Source: Lachnospiraceae bacterium AB2028 (GTDB lineage: Bacteria > Bacillota > Clostridia > Lachnospirales > Lachnospiraceae). Taken from it: a DNA stretch of 64,000 bases. Below the pieces are notes generated by a model that saw nothing but the letters and a program-made list of their open reading frames with translations, was not told the origin of the DNA and did not search any database. The first letter of the stretch is position 1, and each line of letters starts with the position of its first letter. Location: contig JHYJ01000003.1 of assembly GCA_000621425.1 (NCBI GenBank), positions 222,913-286,912 on the forward strand. Reading direction: 5' to 3'. Positions 8,432 through 16,491 of the stretch are shown piece by piece. A program made the position numbers and the translations under genes.

Positions 8432-9082
8432 ATGGTAAAATTAATAGAAAAAGATTTGCGAAATAATATGAAAACAATCAAACGACAGCTTTACCTATAC
8501 CAGTACATAAGAGACTCGTACTATCATGGTCCTACAGAGCTTCGTAACAAGTTCGGTATTGGGACTCGCATGCTTCAGCGAGACCTCAAGGATCTCAGAG
8601 ACTGTGGACTGTTATATTTAAAATATAACAAAAAAAGTGACAATTATGACAGTGTCGATCCACCGGCTGTTAAACCGGTCATAAAAATGACTGAACGCAG
8701 AAAAAAACACCTTGCAAGGCTGTACCGTCTGGGAACCCTTATATACGGTCTGACCAGAACCAGACTGTATGAGCTGGAATGTTATGAATCAGAGTATGAT
8801 GAATATTTTGAATATAAGGAGCTAATAAAAGAAGATCCTGTTCAATTCCCTCCCGAATATCTTGGGGAATTGCCTGACATGCCCCGGTTTGCAGACACAA
8901 AAGCCGAGTATTACAGACTTTTTCCTGACAGCAACGAGCGCACACGGGCAAGAGATTTTGAAGAACTCACCGAAATCGGTTTTACAGTCAGATACAGCCG
9001 GCGCTACCGCGCCTTTCTTGTCGGTCCCGAAATGGATCTTGACGAGGAAAGACACTGGAAAAATACCAGACGGGATTCATAA
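8432..9082 (+). CDS. Helix-turn-helix transcriptional regulator (WYL-less)
   Basis: Residues about 13-75 form a DeoR/HTH_11-type winged helix (KTIKRQLYLYQYIRDS, then RMLQRDLKDLRDCGLLYL), the fold that starts WYL-domain regulators of defence loci. No WYL domain follows. Instead the C-terminus (about 160-210) has RARDFEELTEIGFTVRYSR, which looks like a second winged helix, with an acidic linker between. The ATG at 8432 lacks a strong ribosome binding site; Met13 (8468) is an alternative. It is transcribed away from the AAA/nuclease cassette, with a palindrome in the shared promoter region, so autoregulation and control of the cassette is the natural inference. Confidence 0.7.
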   Translation: MVKLIEKDLRNNMKTIKRQLYLYQYIRDSYYHGPTELRNKFGIGTRMLQRDLKDLRDCGLLYLKYNKKSDNYDSVDPPAVKPVIKMTERRKKHLARLYRLGTLIYGLTRTRLYELECYESEYDEYFEYKELIKEDPVQFPPEYLGELPDMPRFADTKAEYYRLFPDSNERTRARDFEELTEIGFTVRYSRRYRAFLVGPEMDLDEERHWKNTRRDS

Positions 9083-9290
9083 GCTATTCAACTATCACAA
9101 ATCCCTGGATAATTTGTTTCCGGCGCTCACATTTTGTACTTACACCAGTTATGCTTTTTCTAACGCTTCGCAGAAAGAGAATTTGTTGCCCCTATCCACG
9201 GTTATCGTAAGGTTAATTTCGATTTGAATTCAAAAGAAAATATAATATCTAATGCAATGATACTGTAGCTTTTCTTTAACATAACCGACC

Positions 9291-9995
9291 TCATTTACAA
9301 AAAGAACAACGCCTCTGGATACAGTACATCTCCACTGCCACAAATATAACCAGTGCTATAGAGATATGCTGTGATGATGACAGGCCATCGGGCCAAATAC
9401 CACGCCCTGTATCCCCACGGAAGAATTCAAGTATGAACCTGCATATCCCATAGGTAAAGAGATATGCTTCAAGAGTATATTTATCTGATTTCCTTACTTT
9501 CTGCATTATGAGCAGCCCGGAAAAGATAAGCAAATTACACAGGCTCTCTGCTGCCTGCACCGGAAAGAAAAGCTTACCCGGAAAATCCTCATTTGGAACC
9601 CCCCACGAACATTCAAATCCGTAACAGCAGCCGGCAAAAAGACAGCCAATACGTCCGAATATATGAAACAGCGGTATGGAGGGGGTGATATGATCCAGCA
9701 TAAGACGTATGCTCCTGTGGGTAAACTTTGCAAAAATGGCTGCTCCCGCTATCACCCCAAGCATTCCGCCGTAGAAAACTATCCCGCCGTAGATCAGATC
9801 ATGGAAGAAACCTTTAATTGAAAAACCGGTCACGGCAATGTCTGATACAGCATAAGCGATCCTGCTGCATATGAGCATCATAGCGATACAGCTTGCTATA
9901 TAGAAAAAAAGCCCCCTATAGGATAATTTTGCCCTCTCCATTCTGAAAGAATTGAATATGCAGACAAAAAACATTCCTATGGTTCCAAAGAGCAT
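9291..9995 (-). CDS. Prolipoprotein diacylglyceryl transferase (Lgt) family paralogue
   Basis: A polytopic membrane protein with the Lgt-family core HIFGRIGCLFAGCCYGFE (about residues 112-129) and RFILEFFRGDTGRG near the end. Housekeeping Lgt has GRIGNFIN in place of the Cys-rich GRIGCLFAGCC segment, so this is the variant clostridial subgroup, which may or may not modify lipoproteins. With the ATG at 9995 the usual N-terminal segment is missing. The frame is open upstream and encodes HPVFTISCFDISAY, matching Lgt N-termini, beginning with an ATA codon at 10040 that follows GGGAGGGCGGAGCG. The real start may be that ATA. A 208-base gap with no recognised gene follows the upstream regulator. 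Confidence 0.75.
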   Translation of the reverse strand: MLFGTIGMFFVCIFNSFRMERAKLSYRGLFFYIASCIAMMLICSRIAYAVSDIAVTGFSIKGFFHDLIYGGIVFYGGMLGVIAGAAIFAKFTHRSIRLMLDHITPSIPLFHIFGRIGCLFAGCCYGFECSWGVPNEDFPGKLFFPVQAAESLCNLLIFSGLLIMQKVRKSDKYTLEAYLFTYGICRFILEFFRGDTGRGIWPDGLSSSQHISIALVIFVAVEMYCIQRRCSFCK

Positions 9996-10094
9996 ATAGG
10001 CTGATATGTCAAAGCATGATATTGTGAATACCGGATGTATCGCTCCGCCCTCCCGTTATATATGGTTATTTCTTAGTTTTTCTGTGAATTTTTA

Positions 10095-10132
10095 AAAGCA
10101 GATAAGACGGCGCCTGCTATCCTATCTGCTTT
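10095..10132 (-). terminator. Rho-independent terminator of the secreted-protein gene
   Basis: Perfect 10-base arms (AAAGCAGATA at 10095-10104 and TATCTGCTTT at 10123-10132) close an 18-base loop. On the minus strand the hairpin is followed by TTTTAAAAATTC, a short U tract. It lies 41 bases after the stop of the gene ending at 10174. Confidence 0.65.
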
Positions 10133-10173
10133 CTGATAATTCAAAATTATTTTAATGCTTCCTTATGTCTGAT

Positions 10174-10965
10174 TTATTTCTCATACATCTCGCCCTGCTT
10201 CAGGCATACTGTTGCACTGGGCATTTCCTGAGTGTAATCAGCATCATGAACAGAGAAACATACATGCGCATCAGCATCATCCGCTAGTGTTGCCTCAGGC
10301 ATATAGAAAGAACCGGACCACTTAAATGATATACTGCCGTCCTCGTTGTCCCAGATATCAAGGTCAACCCCTTCCTGGGCTGTAGCTATACCTATCCAAT
10401 CGTCAAGGGATGCGTTTTCTCCGGGAAGCAGATAGAATTCCTCCGGTTTCCATCCCTGATCTAACAGCTCCTTGCTTACACGTCCGGAAACATGGAATAC
10501 ATTCTCACCGTCAACCTTTTCCCATAAAGCACTTTCGATCTGAATAGGTTCCGCAGTCTCCTGTACAGTCTCCTCTGTAGCTTCTGCAGCTGCCTCGGGC
10601 TCATCTGTAGTTTCCGTAGCTGCCTCAGCTGCGGTTTCCTCAGTGGCGGCCTCTGTCTCGCTGCTTTCGTTTGCAGGTCTTACAGATGTAATTACAATAT
10701 AGCTTTTATCCTTCAGGGCATTATACTCGCTTTTTGTCATGGTTACATCATCATATTTTTCACTACAGCTGCAGCTGTCGCATTCTTTATCTTTTTCTTT
10801 ATAGCTGACTACCACCTCATCATCATCACTCAGGCCCTCTATGGACTCTTCTGACACATCAGCAAAAGCTACGGTACTGGTAAATGCACCTACCGTCAGA
10901 AATACTGCTGCCAATGCACCAAAAACTGCCACGCCTCCAAATACTTTCTTCAATAAATCTTTCAT
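10174..10965 (-). CDS. Secreted hypothetical protein with Glu/Ala/Thr-rich linker
   Basis: I chose the ATG at 10965 because AAAGGAGAAGT precedes it directly; an upstream in-frame ATG at 11004 has no such site. The 263-residue product begins MKDLLKKVFGGVAVFGAL, a signal peptide ending near TVAFADVS. Next come an acidic segment with a Cys cluster (CDSCSCSEKY), an EAAAE/ATEET-type low-complexity linker (about residues 95-145), and a C-terminal domain of roughly 110 residues with several Trp (EFYLLPGENASLDDWIG, SFKWSGSFYMPE). The C-terminal part could be a beta-sandwich surface domain. No family recognised; a stand-alone exported protein is the safest description. Confidence 0.65.
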   Translation of the reverse strand: MKDLLKKVFGGVAVFGALAAVFLTVGAFTSTVAFADVSEESIEGLSDDDEVVVSYKEKDKECDSCSCSEKYDDVTMTKSEYNALKDKSYIVITSVRPANESSETEAATEETAAEAATETTDEPEAAAEATEETVQETAEPIQIESALWEKVDGENVFHVSGRVSKELLDQGWKPEEFYLLPGENASLDDWIGIATAQEGVDLDIWDNEDGSISFKWSGSFYMPEATLADDADAHVCFSVHDADYTQEMPSATVCLKQGEMYEK

Positions 10966-11215
10966 ACTTCTCCTTTCTGCCGCTTTTAGCGACATCCTCC
11001 TCATCAGTTATGATAACTGTCCAAACCTTTTCGGATCTTCCAATCAAGGCAGACCGCAATGAAAGACCTTCTTCGTATAATGGAAAGATTCAATAGTCTG
11101 ATTAAAATGCGTATACTGCCAACATATTTATCAGTTTCCATGATTATATGTTTTTGTTGGAAACTGTTTAATGTATTTTACTCAAACAAAAAAAGAAATT
11201 CTATAGAAATGCGAC

Positions 11216-11249
11216 AAATGGTCGGATATGATGCCTAATCGGTCAAAAA
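11216..11249. repeat. 34-bp segment repeated at 12317-12350
   Basis: About 27 of 34 bases match the segment at 12317-12350, and similarity continues some 20 bases to the left. This copy covers the end of the decayed gene (the FLTD-stop codons). The two copies bracket the pseudogene and the ICMT-like gene. Confidence 0.5.
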
Positions 11250-11575
11250 ACTCTTATAATCCTCTGCCATGGCTTCCAATGCCTTTCTCTTTTTTGCAGC
11301 GCATCAGTTAAGCTTCAGCCGCATATCCGTATATTTCTGGACTTTGTCCTCAAATCCCGGATTCTTGTAGATCGGATAACCATCCTCCATCACCAAACCT
11401 GAAAACATAGGCAAGCCCCAGGGCAAGGATAACCAGATGCAGAAACAATCCCAGTATCAATAAGGGTATACGAAACTTAAATTTTACGGCAAGGAAAATC
11501 TGAAGTGCACTCCGAAATGGAAAGCAATGCGGCTATCATGATGAATGGTAATAAAATCAACGCATAAAGTTAAAT
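11234..11575 (-). pseudogene. Decayed membrane-protein gene with several frameshifts
   Basis: Consecutive coding-like pieces occur in different minus-strand frames. The first is LYALILLPFIMIAALLSIS. The next contains KFRIPLLILGLFLHLVILAL (a clear membrane helix), then EDGYPIYKNPGFEDKVQKY and AAKKRKALEAMAEDYKSFLTD before a stop. At least three frame changes separate them, so no intact product is possible. The order of hydrophobic then charged segments suggests a small membrane protein with a cytoplasmic tail, family unknown. The rest of the 11005-11610 gap holds only AT-rich DNA, presumably the promoter of the secreted-protein gene. Confidence 0.5.
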
Positions 11576-11610
11576 TGTAGCAGGAAGAAACGATAGTCTC
11601 TGAACAGTTA

Positions 11611-12114
11611 CTACTTCTTCCTCGGTATCCATGGAATGCAGCGGTTCACATGTTTCTTGTACTCTGCATATTCCTCACCGTACAGGTCAAGCAGCCACTT
11701 CTCTTCCGTATTGATCAGAACGATCGTCATGATCAGCCAGTTTACAAATGGGATGATAAACAGCCATGCATTATGGAACATCAGAGTACCGCCTGTGATC
11801 ATCAGCCAGATTCCGCTGTACATTGGATTCCTCACCCATGCATATATCCCATCAGTCTTCAGGATATTTTCACTGATATTCTCATCCATTCCGGAACGCT
11901 TTGCACTGATAAACCATACAACAAACCCTGCGATCCAGAGAACAGCCCCCACACCGATGCTTATCCAAGACCATATACCCGGTAGCCAGCCTGATTTCAA
12001 TACAGCAAAAGATAAAAATATACCCACTATTGTCAAGGCGACCATGCCGCCTATCATAAACGGACCGATTCCGAACAGCGGAAGCTTCTGTCCTTCTTTA
12101 ATAAAATTCTTCAT
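11611..12114 (-). CDS. Isoprenylcysteine carboxyl methyltransferase (ICMT)-family membrane methyltransferase
   Basis: A 167-residue, four-helix membrane protein of the ICMT/PEMT superfamily, which methylates lipophilic substrates with S-adenosylmethionine. Visible motifs are YAWVRNPMYSGIW (about residues 90-102, the conserved RxPxY/S segment), then TEEKWLLDLYGEEYAEYKKH and CIPWIPRK at the end, matching the family E-E-x2-L-x4-G-x2-Y-x2-Y pattern. The bacterial members have no settled substrate. GGAGGTATAGTCTAAT precedes the ATG at 12114. Confidence 0.85.
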   Translation of the reverse strand: MKNFIKEGQKLPLFGIGPFMIGGMVALTIVGIFLSFAVLKSGWLPGIWSWISIGVGAVLWIAGFVVWFISAKRSGMDENISENILKTDGIYAWVRNPMYSGIWLMITGGTLMFHNAWLFIIPFVNWLIMTIVLINTEEKWLLDLYGEEYAEYKKHVNRCIPWIPRKK

Positions 12115-12316
12115 ATTAGACTATACCTCCATACAGGTTGCGTAATTCATAAAACATATGGGCAAATCTTACCTTATTCCCATAACTTTTAATATAAACA
12201 ACAATCTCAGCTTGATTAAATCCCAGACTCAATTACAACTGAAAAAGTGGTTAGTTCTATAAAACCAACAAGGTTATTATACCCAAAACAGGATTAAGAT
12301 ACTAAAGAAAATAGAT

Positions 12317-12350
12317 AATTGGTCATATATGATGACCAATCAGTTAAAAA
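12317..12350. repeat. Inverted-repeat element, second copy of the 11216 segment
   Basis: Contains perfect 9-base arms ATTGGTCAT (12318-12326) and ATGACCAAT (12332-12340) around a 5-base loop. It matches 11216-11249 at about 27 of 34 bases. It lies in the 340-base gap between the transporter operon (stop at 12455) and the ICMT-like gene. It may be a weak terminator, an operator, or a remnant of the same decayed gene, since the minus strand here reads KFLTDWSSYMTNY in a frame that parallels the pseudogene's KSFLTD. The rest of the gap shows only AT-rich promoter-like DNA. Confidence 0.45.
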
Positions 12351-12454
12351 TTTACCTGCAGTCAGCATAAGAAGATCATAAGGTAAAACAAACACTATTA
12401 CATTGAAATCTTATTATGAAATTCAAAAATATAATACACTTCAATACAGAACAT

Positions 12455-13201
12455 TTAGTGTACTTTCTCGAATTCAAAAGTATTAAGGAATTTCTTTGCC
12501 CTGTCTGTCTTAGGCTCTGTAAAAAAGGATGCAGGATCGGAATCCTCCACTATGCTGCCACCGTCGAGAAAAATCACCCTGTCAGCTATCGCTCTTGCAA
12601 AGGCCATTTCGTGAGTAACTATCAGCATGGTTCTCTGTTGCTTTGCAAGATCAAGGATTACATCCAGTACTTCCCTTACCATCTCAGGATCAAGAGCGGC
12701 GGTCACTTCATCAAAAAGCAATATCTCCGGATGCATTATGAGTGCCCTTACTATCGCCACTCTCTGTTTCTGTCCGCCGGAAAGCTGTCTCGGATAGTTG
12801 GATACTTTTGAAAGAAGGCCCACTCTGTCAAGAAGCTGCTCTGCCTCCTTTTTTACTTCATCCTTTTTTCTTTTCTGCACTTTTATCGGTGCCAGCATAA
12901 CATTTTCAAGAATGGTTTTATGCGGAAAGAGGTCATAGCTCTGGAACACCATGCCGATCTTTTCACGGTACTTTGACTTCTTATCTACCAGCGGGTTGAT
13001 GATATTATCCTCAAGTATCACCTTTCCTTCCTGAATATCCTCAAGACCGTTTATGCAGCGAAGAAGCGTACTTTTTCCACAGCCGGATGGACCAACTACC
13101 ACAAGCACTTCTCCCTTTTTTACGGAAAGATTTATATCATCCAGTATCGTAAGGTTATCAAATGATTTCTTTAAATGTTCTATCTTAAGTATCTCTTCCA
13201 T
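12455..13201 (-). CDS. Polar amino acid ABC transporter ATPase (GlnQ/TcyC type)
   Basis: ATPase subunit that drives amino acid import with the two permeases encoded just upstream. Walker A VGPSGCGKSTLL, Q-loop VFQSYDLFPHKT, signature LSGGQKQRVAIVRAL, Walker B ILLFDEVTAALD and the switch His in VTHEMAFARA are all intact. Length (248 residues from the ATG at 13201) is normal for the HisP/GlnQ group. That ATG follows GGAGGTTTACC; an upstream in-frame ATG at 13234 lacks such a site. It is the last gene of the six-gene uptake operon, so it should energise the polar-amino-acid half of the system, while MetN serves the methionine-type half. Confidence 0.93.
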   Translation of the reverse strand: MEEILKIEHLKKSFDNLTILDDINLSVKKGEVLVVVGPSGCGKSTLLRCINGLEDIQEGKVILEDNIINPLVDKKSKYREKIGMVFQSYDLFPHKTILENVMLAPIKVQKRKKDEVKKEAEQLLDRVGLLSKVSNYPRQLSGGQKQRVAIVRALIMHPEILLFDEVTAALDPEMVREVLDVILDLAKQQRTMLIVTHEMAFARAIADRVIFLDGGSIVEDSDPASFFTEPKTDRAKKFLNTFEFEKVH

Positions 13202-13268
13202 GGTAAACCTCCATGCATGTCCTATGTAATCCAACCATTGACCAGTGGCTCATAATAATTCCAATCGA

Positions 13269-13937
13269 TCAGTTTTCCCAGCGTTTCTCCAGATATTTGG
13301 AAAAACAGCTTATTGGCCAGCACGCCAGAAAATAAAGCAGAAAGATGGTCGCAAAGATTCCGAATGCCGCTCCCGGCGAAGTCTTTCTGTTAGCCTCTAT
13401 GATCTGCTGTCCGGTTTTTAACACTTCAACAATTCCTATCATCATGATAAGCGATGTTGTTTTTATCATCCTCGTTATCAGGTTTATTGAAAGCGGCAAC
13501 AGGCGCCTTGCCACCTGCGGGATGATTATGTAGATATAGGTCTGCAGCCTGGTAAAACCTAGAGCCTTGCTGCTTTCATACTGTATAACAGGTATGCTTA
13601 AGAGACTTCCTCTCACAAGATCCGCCATTTCAGCTGTCCCCCAGAATGAAAACACTATAATAGAAGAAAGTTCAGCAGATATATTTTTCCCTGTCAGCTT
13701 CGTAAAACCAAAAAATACAATGAACAACAGTACTAACTGTGGCATTATCCTAACAATCTCCAGATAAACCCTTGTCACCGCATTTATCAGGGGCTTTTTC
13801 TGTGACATCAGCATTCCTACGATTATTCCGAGGACTATGCTGATCACAACGGATATAAGGCTTATCCGCATTGCAACGCCAAGTCCCTCCAGAAGCCTGA
13901 GCATATTTTTTCCTTTTAATAAAACCTCAAAACCCAT
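13269..13937 (-). CDS. Polar amino acid ABC transporter permease (HisM type) 2
   Basis: A 222-residue inner-membrane permease of the His/Glu/Gln/Arg class. It starts GFEVLLKGKNMLRLLEGLG, has several hydrophobic helices and the ATPase-contact EAA loop ESSKALGFTRLQTYIYIIIPQ (residues about 140-160). It pairs with the permease encoded four bases upstream (13942-14604) to form a heterodimeric channel. The downstream ATPase is 67 bases away. Confidence 0.9.
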   Translation of the reverse strand: MGFEVLLKGKNMLRLLEGLGVAMRISLISVVISIVLGIIVGMLMSQKKPLINAVTRVYLEIVRIMPQLVLLFIVFFGFTKLTGKNISAELSSIIVFSFWGTAEMADLVRGSLLSIPVIQYESSKALGFTRLQTYIYIIIPQVARRLLPLSINLITRMIKTTSLIMMIGIVEVLKTGQQIIEANRKTSPGAAFGIFATIFLLYFLACWPISCFSKYLEKRWEN

Positions 13938-13941
13938 AAGA

Positions 13942-14604
13942 CTATATATCTCCGTATATCTTAAATCTTGCCTTCTTTTCAGCCACCGTTCCTAAAATCG
14001 AAACCGGGAGCAGCATTATGATATAAAAGATGACAAGAAGGAACAGACTCTCCGTTGTATCATAATAAAGCCCGATAAGATCCTTTGCCGTAAACATAAG
14101 ATCCATAAGGCTTATTGCCGAAAAAACACTTGTTTCTTTTAAAAGAAAAATAATATTTGCAACTATAGCAGGAACACTCATTGCAAAAGCATGCGGAAGT
14201 ATCACCAGCCTGAAAAGCTGTGGCTTTGTCATTCCCAGGGACAGTGCGCTTTCAGTCTGTATCTTAGGAACCGATTCCAGTCCGCTCCGTATGCTTTCCG
14301 TCATATAACTTCCGCCAAGAAGTCCCAAACCTATGATGCCGCATATTTCTGCAGATACCCTTATTCCCAGTATAGGCAGTCCATAATACATAAAGAAAAG
14401 CTGAACCAGAAGCGGGGTATTCCTGAAAAGCTCCACATACACCTTAACTGCTGCAGAAAGAACCGGTATTTTAAAATATAAAATAAACGCACATATAAGT
14501 CCTATCGCAAAAGACAAAGCTATACCAAACCAGCCGGTTTTTACGGTCAGTAAAAATGCCTCTGCAAATAAAGGAATGTAAGATTTTATTACCTCAAAAT
14601 CCAT
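13942..14604 (-). CDS. Polar amino acid ABC transporter permease (HisM type) 1
   Basis: A 220-residue membrane protein with the HisM-family region LFRNTPLLVQLFFMYYGLP (about residues 60-78) and the EAA loop TESALSLGMTKPQLFRLVILP (about 136-156) that docks to the ATPase. It follows metI after only three bases and precedes the second permease by four, so all are co-transcribed. Together with its partner permease and the GlnQ-type ATPase it should form an importer for cystine or another polar amino acid. The substrate specificity is inferred from the cystine-type binding domain encoded upstream. Confidence 0.9.
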   Translation of the reverse strand: MDFEVIKSYIPLFAEAFLLTVKTGWFGIALSFAIGLICAFILYFKIPVLSAAVKVYVELFRNTPLLVQLFFMYYGLPILGIRVSAEICGIIGLGLLGGSYMTESIRSGLESVPKIQTESALSLGMTKPQLFRLVILPHAFAMSVPAIVANIIFLLKETSVFSAISLMDLMFTAKDLIGLYYDTTESLFLLVIFYIIMLLPVSILGTVAEKKARFKIYGDI

Positions 14605-14607
14605 ATA

Positions 14608-15270
14608 TTAATGTTTCCTATGATCTATGAGCCGTGACAGAGTTGCACCTATATTCTGTATCAGCTGGAAAATAACTATAAGCAGCACCACCGTCACTAT
14701 CATTATGTCTGTCTGCCATCTGTAATATCCATATCTTACGGCTATATCACCGAGTCCGCCGCCGCCTACTGTTCCGGACATTGCCGAATATCCGAGCAGT
14801 ATACCGGTCGTGATGGTAGCGCCGGTAAGGAGTGAAACCCTTGCTTCCACTAAAAGAACTTTGAAAATTATCTGCAGGTTGCTTGCACCCATTGCCTTCG
14901 CCGCCTCGATAACTCCTGCATCCACTTCATTAAGTGAAGATTCCACCACCCTTGCTATATAAGGTGCGGCACAGATTACCAGTGGTACTATAGTCGCTGT
15001 CGAACCGTAACTTTTTCCCACCACAAGCCTTGTGAAAGGTATCAGAAGTATCAACAGTATCAGGAAAGGCACGCTTCGTACTATGTTGCAGATAAAATCT
15101 CCGATGCCATAAATAATTCTATTCGGCTTCAGGCCATCCTTCCTGGTAACATTTAAAACTATTCCCATGGGAAGTCCCAGAACATATCCAAAAAATGTTG
15201 ATACAAGGGTCATGTAAAGGGTATCCTTTATACCTACCAGTATCATCTCTATAACTTTCTGATCAAACAT
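14608..15270 (-). CDS. metI: Methionine-type ABC transporter permease MetI
   Basis: A 220-residue, five-helix permease of the MetI family (D-/L-methionine uptake). Family features include the conserved NIVRSVPFLILLILLIPFTR (residues about 62-81), the EAA loop GVIEAAKAMGASNLQIIFKV and SAMSGTVGGGGLGDIAVRYGY near the C-terminus, a hallmark of MetI. It overlaps metN by eight bases, as in canonical metNI operons. Here the usual third gene, metQ, is absent as a separate ORF; its domain is fused into the lipoprotein encoded upstream. Confidence 0.95.
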   Translation of the reverse strand: MFDQKVIEMILVGIKDTLYMTLVSTFFGYVLGLPMGIVLNVTRKDGLKPNRIIYGIGDFICNIVRSVPFLILLILLIPFTRLVVGKSYGSTATIVPLVICAAPYIARVVESSLNEVDAGVIEAAKAMGASNLQIIFKVLLVEARVSLLTGATITTGILLGYSAMSGTVGGGGLGDIAVRYGYYRWQTDIMIVTVVLLIVIFQLIQNIGATLSRLIDHRKH

Positions 15271-16276
15271 CTTCCTTCACCTCCGTTACAGCCAGATTCC
15301 TTTCCTTAAGCCAGCTTATCATCTGTTCCTGCAGGTCATCTCCTTCAGGCATGCCCAGTATCATTTCTCCCCTTGCTTTTCCGCCTACATTCCTGGTATC
15401 GGCTTTCAGTATGTTTACCGGTGCATTAAATGTAAGTATCAAATTGGCCACTACAGGCTCATATGCAGAATTTTCAGAGAAGACTATACGTACTTTCCTT
15501 TCAGCCTCCAGTATGTCTAAAGGCGAATATCTTATCTTGGTATCAAGGATGAGTTCCTTTGCAGCATCTGATTTAGGCGCCTCAAATATTTCATCTACTA
15601 AACCTTCTTCCACCAGGTTACCGTTGTCGATAATTGCAACCTTCTTACATATGCTTGTCACAACTGACATCTGATGGGTTATTATCACTATGGTTATTCC
15701 CAGCTTTTCGTTGATTTCTTTTAAAAGCTGAAGTATTGATTCAGTAGTCTGTGGATCAAGCGCGCTGGTTGCCTCATCGCAGAGAAGTATATCCGGCTCA
15801 GTCGCAAGTGCCCTTGCAATAGCCACCCTCTGTTTCTGTCCGCCGGAAAGCTGTGAAGGATATGCCTTTTCTTTTTCTTCCAGGTTTACTGTCTTAAGAA
15901 GCTCTTTAGCCTTCTGCCTTGCTTCCTTTTTCTTTACGCCTGCAAGTTCCAGCGGAAAGCAGACATTATCGGTAACATTCTTCTGTTCCAGCAGGTTGAA
16001 GCTCTGGAATATCATTCCGATCTTGGCACGTTTCTTACGCAGTTCTTTTTCACTAAGCTTTGCAAGATCCACACCTTCGATAAACACCTGACCTTCCGTA
16101 GGTCTTTCAAGGAAATTGATAGTCCTTACAAGCGTACTCTTTCCTGCGCCGGACATACCGATTATTCCGAATATATCACCTTTTTCAATAGAAAGATTGA
16201 TATTGTTTAAGGCCGTAACATTTAAGTCTTTGGCCTTAAAGGTTTTTGTTAGATTTTTAATTTCTATCTCGCTCAT
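15263..16276 (-). CDS. metN: Methionine ABC transporter ATPase MetN with NIL domain
   Basis: An ATPase with Walker A GMSGAGKSTLV, Q-loop IFQSFNLLEQKN, signature LSGGQKQRVAIARALATEP, Walker B LLCDEATSALD and switch His in ITHQMSVV. After residue 255 comes a NIL domain (VRIVFSENSAYEPVVANLIL and NILKADTRNVGGK), the C-terminal module that binds methionine and inhibits MetNI when the cytoplasmic pool is high. The 337-residue length is normal. Its ATG at 16276 follows CAGGTGACAAA. It is separated from the binding-protein gene by a 215-base gap with two large hairpins. Confidence 0.95.
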   Translation of the reverse strand: MSEIEIKNLTKTFKAKDLNVTALNNINLSIEKGDIFGIIGMSGAGKSTLVRTINFLERPTEGQVFIEGVDLAKLSEKELRKKRAKIGMIFQSFNLLEQKNVTDNVCFPLELAGVKKKEARQKAKELLKTVNLEEKEKAYPSQLSGGQKQRVAIARALATEPDILLCDEATSALDPQTTESILQLLKEINEKLGITIVIITHQMSVVTSICKKVAIIDNGNLVEEGLVDEIFEAPKSDAAKELILDTKIRYSPLDILEAERKVRIVFSENSAYEPVVANLILTFNAPVNILKADTRNVGGKARGEMILGMPEGDDLQEQMISWLKERNLAVTEVKEDV

Positions 16277-16317
16277 TTTGTCACCTGTTCTACATTTATT
16301 ATAATAAAGGAATATTT

Positions 16318-16418
16318 CGCTATATTATGATCAATGCACCAAAGTTCAGTTACTTTTGATGCATAAATCATAATATAGCGTAACCGTTCAGAACCATTAC
16401 GGTTTTGAGCAGTTACGC
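16318..16418 (-). promoter_or_regulatory. Two tandem intercistronic hairpins between binding protein and MetN
   Basis: Hairpin one has perfect 14-base arms, CGCTATATTATGAT (16318-16331) and ATCATAATATAGCG (16367-16380), with further pairing of ATGCA and TGCAT inside. Hairpin two (16378-16418) pairs GCGTAACCGTTCAGAACC with GGTTTTGAGCAGTTACGC, allowing a few G-U pairs and mismatches. Neither is followed by a clear U tract. Such structures between a binding-protein gene and its transporter usually protect the upstream message from 3' decay, giving more binding protein than membrane parts. Confidence 0.65.
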
Positions 16419-16491
16419 TTATTCAGAATAGTTAATAATTTTGGGAGATATTATAACAATTCTTTTTTTGCTGCTTATCAACAGCATCTTC

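Noticed and set aside
8862-9227. 121-codon plus ORF overlapping the HTH gene
   Set aside because: It mostly overlaps the regulator in another frame and reads as low-information sequence without a start signal.
12270-12290. Single GGGTATAATA near the ICMT gene resembling the cassette promoters
   Set aside because: Only one GGGTA is present, directly abutting the TATAAT, so the triple-repeat layout is not reproduced.
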